A stretch of DNA of 9,917 nt from Acidobacteriota bacterium (GTDB taxonomy: Bacteria > Acidobacteriota > Vicinamibacteria > Vicinamibacterales > CAVVIG01): assembly GCA_003222555.1 (NCBI GenBank), contig QHWL01000128.1, positions 1 to 9,917 on the forward strand. The letters are read 5' to 3'. Of this stretch, positions 6,537 to 9,917 are shown piece after piece. The notes beneath the pieces were generated by a model. It was not told where the DNA came from, did not search any database, and worked only from the letters and a program-made list of their open reading frames with translations. How positions within the stretch are numbered: position 1 is the first letter of the stretch; each line of letters begins with the position of its first letter. Both the position numbers and the translations under genes were made by a program.

Positions 6537-7063
6537 TCAGCGCCATGGTCAACTCAGTCGCGCCAGGGCTGGCGCTTCTGAGCGCCGACACCGGTCCGCT
6601 CATCTGGTTCAAAGACCAGAGCACGACGTCGCAAGTGGTGGCAGTGCTGGATACGCCTGCGAATCGAGCGCTTGCTCACATCGACCAGATTCTCTGGGGT
6701 TCCAAGTTGCCCGAGACGTTTGCCGACCCGCTCACCGATTCGCGCGCTCCGGACATCGCCCTGGTCGCAACTCCGGGAACGGTGTACACGACGGCCGCAA
6801 CGAAGATCGCCGATCACGGCAGCTTCAGTGACGATGATGCCCACGTCGCGCTACTCGTCTCGGCAACATCGATGGAGATGAGGACCATCGACGACCCGGT
6901 CGAGACGCGGCAGATCGCCTGCACGATCCTGAAGTCGCTCGGGGTGGACTGCGACAGGCTGATGTCTGAGCGGGTCGAGCACTCTAAGGCCTTGGCTCAC
7001 AAGGACCGTAAGAACCGGGACGCCGACGACACCGACGACGACGACAGCGACGGTCTCCGTTAA
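6533..7063 (+). CDS. C-terminal part of the same phosphatase, in a shifted frame
   Basis: A 176-residue frame continues the phosphatase domain: VNSVAPGLALL, then IWFKDQSTTSQVV, FADPLTDSRAPDIALV, ADHGSFSDDDAHVALLVS, and PVETRQIACTILKSLGVD. His95, of DHG, should be the last metal ligand of the active site. It overlaps the upstream stop by 4 nt (GTGA), an arrangement that can couple translation, but no Shine-Dalgarno is present and there is no signal peptide. The split therefore looks like a loss of one base near 6511-6536 rather than two genes. Adding one base there would read DSxISAMVNSVAPG in a single frame. The tail is unusual: after VDCDRLMSERVEHSKALAHK it ends in a run of Asp (DADDTDDDDSD). 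If the genome really has the shift, the gene is probably inactive. Confidence 0.8.
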   Translation: MISAMVNSVAPGLALLSADTGPLIWFKDQSTTSQVVAVLDTPANRALAHIDQILWGSKLPETFADPLTDSRAPDIALVATPGTVYTTAATKIADHGSFSDDDAHVALLVSATSMEMRTIDDPVETRQIACTILKSLGVDCDRLMSERVEHSKALAHKDRKNRDADDTDDDDSDGLR

Positions 7064-7072
7064 CAGAAAGCA

Positions 7073-7117
7073 CGCGCCGAGACCGCAGAAATACAATTTC
7101 TCTGCGGTCTCAGCGCG
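7073..7117. repeat. Interspersed repeat copies 3 and 4 as an inverted pair; possible terminator hairpin
   Basis: GAGACCGCAGA (7079-7089) and TCTGCGGTCTC (7101-7111) are perfect 11-base arms around an 11-base loop. Five more pairs (7073-7077 with 7113-7117) extend the stem past one mismatch. Each arm is the core of the interspersed repeat, one in each orientation. It starts 10 nt after the phosphatase stop and could end that transcript, although no T-run follows the stem. Confidence 0.65.
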
Positions 7118-7133
7118 CTCGGCCGAATCCTCC

Positions 7134-7250
7134 CGCCGGATCTGCCAGCACTCCATCTCGTCGAACGTGACTTCCACGACGGAGTGGCTCGAGGCCGTGT
7201 CGGACGAACCACTTCCGGAGACCCGGCGTCTGCCTTTTCCCATTCATTGA
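7134..7250 (+). pseudogene. Decayed 3' fragment of a second hydroxynitrile-lyase-like cupin gene
   Basis: From 7134 the sequence follows the end of the intact cupin gene from 880. 7172-7205 equals 920-953 at 33 of 34 bases. The reading frame at 7164-7250 gives NVTSTTEWLEAVSDEPL, then unrelated residues to a TGA at 7248. Upstream of 7164 the alignment needs small gaps (about 2 nt lost near 7160), so the frame is broken and no cupin core or start remains. It is a relic of a duplicate or paralogue that once stood before the Rieske gene. The proposed -35 of the Rieske promoter overlaps its stop codon. Confidence 0.7.
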
Positions 7251-7276
7251 CACGCTCCGCTCAAAGAATCTAGAGT
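7247..7276 (+). promoter_or_regulatory. Sigma70-like promoter for the Rieske oxygenase operon
   Basis: A perfect TTGACA (7247-7252) and TAGAGT (7271-7276; 4 of 6 matches to TATAAT) are spaced 18 nt. Initiation would fall near 7283, leaving a leader of about 70 nt before the GTG at 7353. Confidence 0.55.
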
Positions 7277-7286
7277 CAAACAGGAA

Positions 7287-7299
7287 CGCGCCTGGCGCG
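7287..7299. promoter_or_regulatory. Palindrome CGCGCC-T-GGCGCG just past the predicted start of transcription
   Basis: A perfect 6-base arm palindrome with a one-base centre, a few bases downstream of the expected transcription start. The position fits a repressor operator acting as a roadblock. The centre is too short for an RNA hairpin of the full arms, and with GC-only arms chance is a real alternative. Confidence 0.35.
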
Positions 7300-7352
7300 A
7301 TTCCCACTCTCGGTGGTGCCCTGGAAGGAGTGCCCCTCACGGAGGTTCTCGC

Positions 7353-8636
7353 GTGCTGTCTCAAGTTGAGAACGAAACGATCACTCGAGTGGGATCCGGC
7401 ACCCCTATGGGTACCCTGATGCGGCGGTACTGGCAGCCGGTGCTGCTGTCGTGGGAGCTGCCGGAACCGGACTGTCCCCCCGCGCGGGTGCGGATCTTGG
7501 GCGAGGATCTCGTGGCGTTCCGTGACACTAGCGGACGCGTCGGGTTGATGGACGAATTTTGTCCTCACCGAAGGGCGTCGCTGTGGCTCGGACGCAACGA
7601 GGAGAACGGCTTGCGGTGCGTGTTCCACGGCTGGAAGTTCGACTTCAAGGGCGCGTGCGTGGAGATGCCCAACGAGCTGCCGGAGTACGAGTTCAAACAC
7701 AAGGTGCGGGTCACGGCGTATCCGACGCAGGAGACGGGGGGAGTGATCTGGGCGTACATGGGCCCGACCGAATACATGGCGCCGCCGCCCAGGTTCGAAT
7801 GGACTCGCCAGCCGGCCACGCACCTGCACGTGTCGAAGTCGCTGCAGGAGTGCAACTGGCTCCAAGCCCTCGAGGGAGGCCTCGATTCCATTCACTCGTC
7901 GTTCCTCCATCGCCGGTTCAGCGGCAGCAGAGCAGGTCTCGGCGGGCATCGAGCCGGTGCGGTCGCGGCGAAGCTGGACGTCAGGCCCACTCCGTACGGC
8001 TATACCTACGCCTCAATCCGCCCGTTGAAGGACAACGAGGGCAACTACGTCCGCACGTACCACTACGTCCTTCCCCATCATCAAATCCGGGCGATTCAGG
8101 AGCTCACCGACGACGGCGGCACGAAGTCGAAGATTGCCGGCCACATGTCGGTGCCGATCGACGATGAGAACTGTGTGGTGTGGAACTGGTATTACAGCTT
8201 GGGCCAGCCCTTGGACGAGAAGGATCGAGACGAGTCGTTTTGGGGCAACGGACCCGCCTTCGTCGACTACCAGAACGGCTTCCGGCCGCGCCTGCAATAC
8301 AGCAAGGCCAACAGCTGGGGAATAGACCGCCGCGTTCAGAAATATGAGACGTATACCGGCATTGAAGGGGTCAACCAGCAGGACCGGGCGGTGCAAGAGT
8401 CGATGGGGCCGATCGTCGATCGAAGCCAGGAGCACCTGGGCCAGACCGACAAGGCGGTAATTACGACGCGGAGACAGCTTCTTGAAGCAGTCAAGGCGGT
8501 CGCCGAGGGTTTCAACCCGAAAGGCGCCGACACGTCCTATTATGACATCCGTGCGATCGAGCGCGTGTTGCCCCCAGGCGTCGACTGGCTCCAGGCCCTG
8601 AAAGAGGAAATGTACCCCATGGGGGCGCCGTTCTAG
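7353..8636 (+). CDS. Rieske [2Fe-2S] ring-hydroxylating oxygenase, phthalate 4,5-dioxygenase-like
   Basis: A 427-residue oxygenase component. The N-terminal Rieske domain (about 25-135) has CPHRRASL and CVFHGWKFD, giving cluster ligands Cys70, His72, Cys89 and His92. The catalytic domain begins with ECNWLQALEGGLDSIHSSFLHR: Asp178 is the likely electron-bridging residue, and His181 and His186 are two ligands of the mononuclear iron; the carboxylate ligand lies later and I did not place it. Length and the NWLQALEGG-type motif fit the phthalate 4,5-dioxygenase / related one-component-terminal family, which needs a separate reductase; none is visible here. The substrate is probably an aromatic acid, but this family is broad and may also demethylate or hydroxylate others. 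GGAGG lies 7 nt before the GTG start, with a promoter at 7247-7276. The class II aldolase-type gene follows after 56 nt. Confidence 0.9.
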   Translation: MLSQVENETITRVGSGTPMGTLMRRYWQPVLLSWELPEPDCPPARVRILGEDLVAFRDTSGRVGLMDEFCPHRRASLWLGRNEENGLRCVFHGWKFDFKGACVEMPNELPEYEFKHKVRVTAYPTQETGGVIWAYMGPTEYMAPPPRFEWTRQPATHLHVSKSLQECNWLQALEGGLDSIHSSFLHRRFSGSRAGLGGHRAGAVAAKLDVRPTPYGYTYASIRPLKDNEGNYVRTYHYVLPHHQIRAIQELTDDGGTKSKIAGHMSVPIDDENCVVWNWYYSLGQPLDEKDRDESFWGNGPAFVDYQNGFRPRLQYSKANSWGIDRRVQKYETYTGIEGVNQQDRAVQESMGPIVDRSQEHLGQTDKAVITTRRQLLEAVKAVAEGFNPKGADTSYYDIRAIERVLPPGVDWLQALKEEMYPMGAPF

Positions 8637-8660
8637 CGTTTTCGTCTCCGCGGTCTCGGC
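8635..8660 (+). repeat. Interspersed intergenic repeat, copy 5
   Basis: AGCGTTTTCGTCTCCGCGG and following bases match the reverse-oriented copy at 1069-1094 at 22 of 26 positions. The first two bases belong to the TAG stop of the Rieske gene, so the repeat abuts the coding end. The minus strand reads TAETAETK. Confidence 0.6.
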
Positions 8661-8692
8661 GGTCAACGGTTTCTTCACGGGCGGGTCACGCG

Positions 8693-9349
8693 ATGAAACA
8701 GACGCTCGTCGATGCGATCCGGATGCTGGAACGCGCCGAGATCATCGACCACAGCGGTCATTGCAGCGCCCGCCGCGACGGCAACTCCTTCTACATCAAT
8801 TCCGGGGCATCGATGCGGGGTGCGCTGACGGTGGACGACATCGTCACCGTCGATCTCGATGGCAATCTGGTTGAGGGCAGCGCGAAGCCGCCTCTCGAGT
8901 TCCACATCCATTCCGAAGTGTATCGCGCTCGGCCCGACGTGAACGCCGTCGCGCACACGCATCCGCGATGGTCGACGCTTCTCACGATGGTGGGCGCGAA
9001 GTTCAAGCCGGTTTACGCCCAGGGCGTACTGCTCGGCGACATCCCGATGATGGACTCACCACTCTCTGTGAATACCAAGCCGACGGGCGAGAAGCTCGCG
9101 GCCATGCTCGGTCACGGCCGGGCAGTCTTGCTCAAAGCGCACGGCTGCGTCGTAGTCGGCGCCAACATCGTCGAGTGCTTCGCTTTCGCCGCCTATGTCG
9201 AGGAGAACGCATATCGCCAGTACATGGCGATGCAGATCGGCGAACCCTACGTCTTCAGCGAAGCGGAGCAGCAAGCGTGCCGCGCGAACCTGTCGGCGCC
9301 GCATCTGTTCAAGAAGACCTGGGATCACTATCATTCGAAGCTCCGGTGA
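8693..9349 (+). CDS. Class II aldolase/adducin-family protein (aldolase or aromatic-acid decarboxylase)
   Basis: A 218-residue, full-length class II aldolase domain. The metal and catalytic pattern of the fuculose-phosphate aldolase fold is kept: Glu69 in PPLEFHIH, His88 and His90 in AHTHP, and His150 in KAHGCVVVG. No signal peptide, so cytoplasmic. Family members split sugar phosphates by retro-aldol cleavage, but others decarboxylate; in some phthalate pathways the dihydroxyphthalate decarboxylase (PhtC) belongs to this family, as I recall. Standing next to a phthalate-dioxygenase-like oxygenase, a decarboxylase or aldolase acting on the oxygenase product is the natural guess, though this is inference. 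The ribosome site is weak (GGGCGGG, 7 nt before ATG); a start inside the protein is unlikely because the first helix is conserved in the family. It lies between two interspersed repeats. Confidence 0.88.
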   Translation: MKQTLVDAIRMLERAEIIDHSGHCSARRDGNSFYINSGASMRGALTVDDIVTVDLDGNLVEGSAKPPLEFHIHSEVYRARPDVNAVAHTHPRWSTLLTMVGAKFKPVYAQGVLLGDIPMMDSPLSVNTKPTGEKLAAMLGHGRAVLLKAHGCVVVGANIVECFAFAAYVEENAYRQYMAMQIGEPYVFSEAEQQACRANLSAPHLFKKTWDHYHSKLR

Positions 9350-9357
9350 AGAGCCTT

Positions 9358-9393
9358 CTCTGCGCCTCGGCGGTCTCTGCGTTGGACGTGATC
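9358..9393 (+). repeat. Interspersed intergenic repeat, copy 6
   Basis: The 36 nt match copy 1 (971-1007) at about 33 of 37 positions. They fill most of the 46-nt gap between the aldolase stop and the eutA start, so this repeat forms the eutA leader. The minus strand reads SNAETAEAQRR. Confidence 0.65.
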
Positions 9394-9395
9394 TG

Positions 9396-9917
9396 ATGAG
9401 CGACGACCCGGAAGACAAACGCCCGCACCGCCTGGAGGATCACCTCTTCGGCATGGACCCCATGCACTCTCACGAGGAGGAAGCGGACCACGATCATGAT
9501 CACGACGATGTCGGCGGCGAGTCCGACGCGACGACCTCGAGCCTCTGGCTGCAGGACAACATCACGCTCGTCTCGGTGGGGATCGACATCGGCTCCGCCG
9601 GAACGCAAGTGATTTTCTCCCGCGTGCACCTGCGGCGGCTGTCAGAGGAACTCACCAGCCGCTACTTCGTGGTCGACCGCGAGACCGTTTACCAATCGCC
9701 GGTCGCGCTGACGCCCTATCTCAGCGAGGAGCGCATCGACGATCGGGCCATCGGGCGAATCATCGACTCGGCTTACGAGGCAGCGGGCGTGCATCCCGAC
9801 GATGTCGACACCGGAGCGGTGATCCTCACGGGCGAGGCGCTGCGCCGCGAGAACGCCAAAGCGATCGCCGACGTGCTTGCGGAGGTGGGCGGCGAATTCG
9901 TCTGCGCGGCGGCCGGG
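9396..9917 (+). CDS. eutA: Ethanolamine ammonia-lyase reactivating factor EutA, N-terminal part, cut by window edge
   Basis: The frame is open from ATG 9396 to the edge (174 residues). From about residue 58 it matches EutA, an actin/Hsp70-fold ATPase that exchanges damaged cobalamin in ethanolamine ammonia-lyase. Visible motifs are VSVGIDIGSAGTQVIFSR (phosphate-binding loop), VYQSPVALTPYLSEERID, and HPDDVDTGAVILTGEALRRE. The first 45 residues are very acidic and His-rich (HSHEEEADHDHDHDD), a likely metal-binding extension. The ribosome site is poor; GGA at 9384-9386 is 9 nt upstream, so coupling to the aldolase gene is possible. eutB and eutC, encoding the lyase, would be expected downstream, outside the window. 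The rest of the protein is not seen. Confidence 0.88.
   Translation, partial: MSDDPEDKRPHRLEDHLFGMDPMHSHEEEADHDHDHDDVGGESDATTSSLWLQDNITLVSVGIDIGSAGTQVIFSRVHLRRLSEELTSRYFVVDRETVYQSPVALTPYLSEERIDDRAIGRIIDSAYEAAGVHPDDVDTGAVILTGEALRRENAKAIADVLAEVGGEFVCAAAG

Noticed and set aside
6511..6540. Programmed ribosomal frameshift in the phosphatase
   Set aside because: No slippery heptamer, no Shine-Dalgarno-like stimulator and no evident downstream pseudoknot; a single lost base is simpler.
7110..7949. 279-codon minus-strand open frame
   Set aside because: Covers the repeat hairpin, cupin relic and the Rieske gene in antisense; no domain and no plausible start context.
971..9393. CRISPR array from the recurring repeat
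   Set aside because: Copies are scattered over 8 kb, differ in orientation and sequence, and have no regular spacers.

Overview
The window is GC-rich, mostly plus-strand bacterial DNA. A TonB-dependent receptor with an N-terminal carboxypeptidase-like domain, a periplasmic TPR/TonB-C protein, an S9 peptidase and a hydroxynitrile-lyase-like cupin point to a soil or sediment Acidobacteriota, probably Vicinamibacteria-like. This placement is inferred from gene content only. I see no rRNA, tRNA, CRISPR array, transposase or integrase.

Layout. (1) 1-379, minus: the 5' part of a secreted S9-family (DPP-IV/prolyl oligopeptidase type) peptidase, cut by the window edge. (2) 380-584: divergent control region with an inverted repeat over a candidate promoter. 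(3) 585-968, plus: small metal-binding cupin resembling the cupin (R)-hydroxynitrile lyases, probably leaderless. (4) 969-1410: no convincing gene; interspersed repeats and two abutting palindromes. (5) 1411-2331: periplasmic TPR-like protein with a TonB C-terminal domain. (6) 2332-2575: leader with several inverted repeats and a near-perfect direct repeat. (7) 2576-5434: TonB-dependent receptor. (8) 5481-7063: secreted alkaline-phosphatase/nucleotide-pyrophosphatase-type enzyme split into two overlapping frames by an apparent frameshift. (9) 7064-7352: hairpin built from the interspersed repeat, a decayed 3' fragment of a second cupin gene, and a good sigma70-like promoter. (10) 7353-8636: Rieske oxygenase of the phthalate 4,5-dioxygenase type. 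(11) 8693-9349: class II aldolase/adducin-type aldolase or decarboxylase. (12) 9396-end: 5' part of eutA, the ethanolamine ammonia-lyase reactivating factor, with a His/Asp-rich N-terminus.

How they may work together. The TonB-C protein, receptor and phosphatase read as an outer-membrane uptake and periplasmic processing set; the receptor-phosphatase gap is only 46 nt. The Rieske oxygenase, aldolase and EutA genes follow a new promoter at 7247-7276 and are closely spaced, which suggests a catabolic operon continuing past the right edge.

The least explained feature is a short GC-rich repeat. At least six copies lie at four intergenic positions, each just after a stop codon, and two positions carry copies in opposite orientations. 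Close behind is the cupin-tail fragment, which shares a 33-of-34-base block with the intact cupin 6 kb away.
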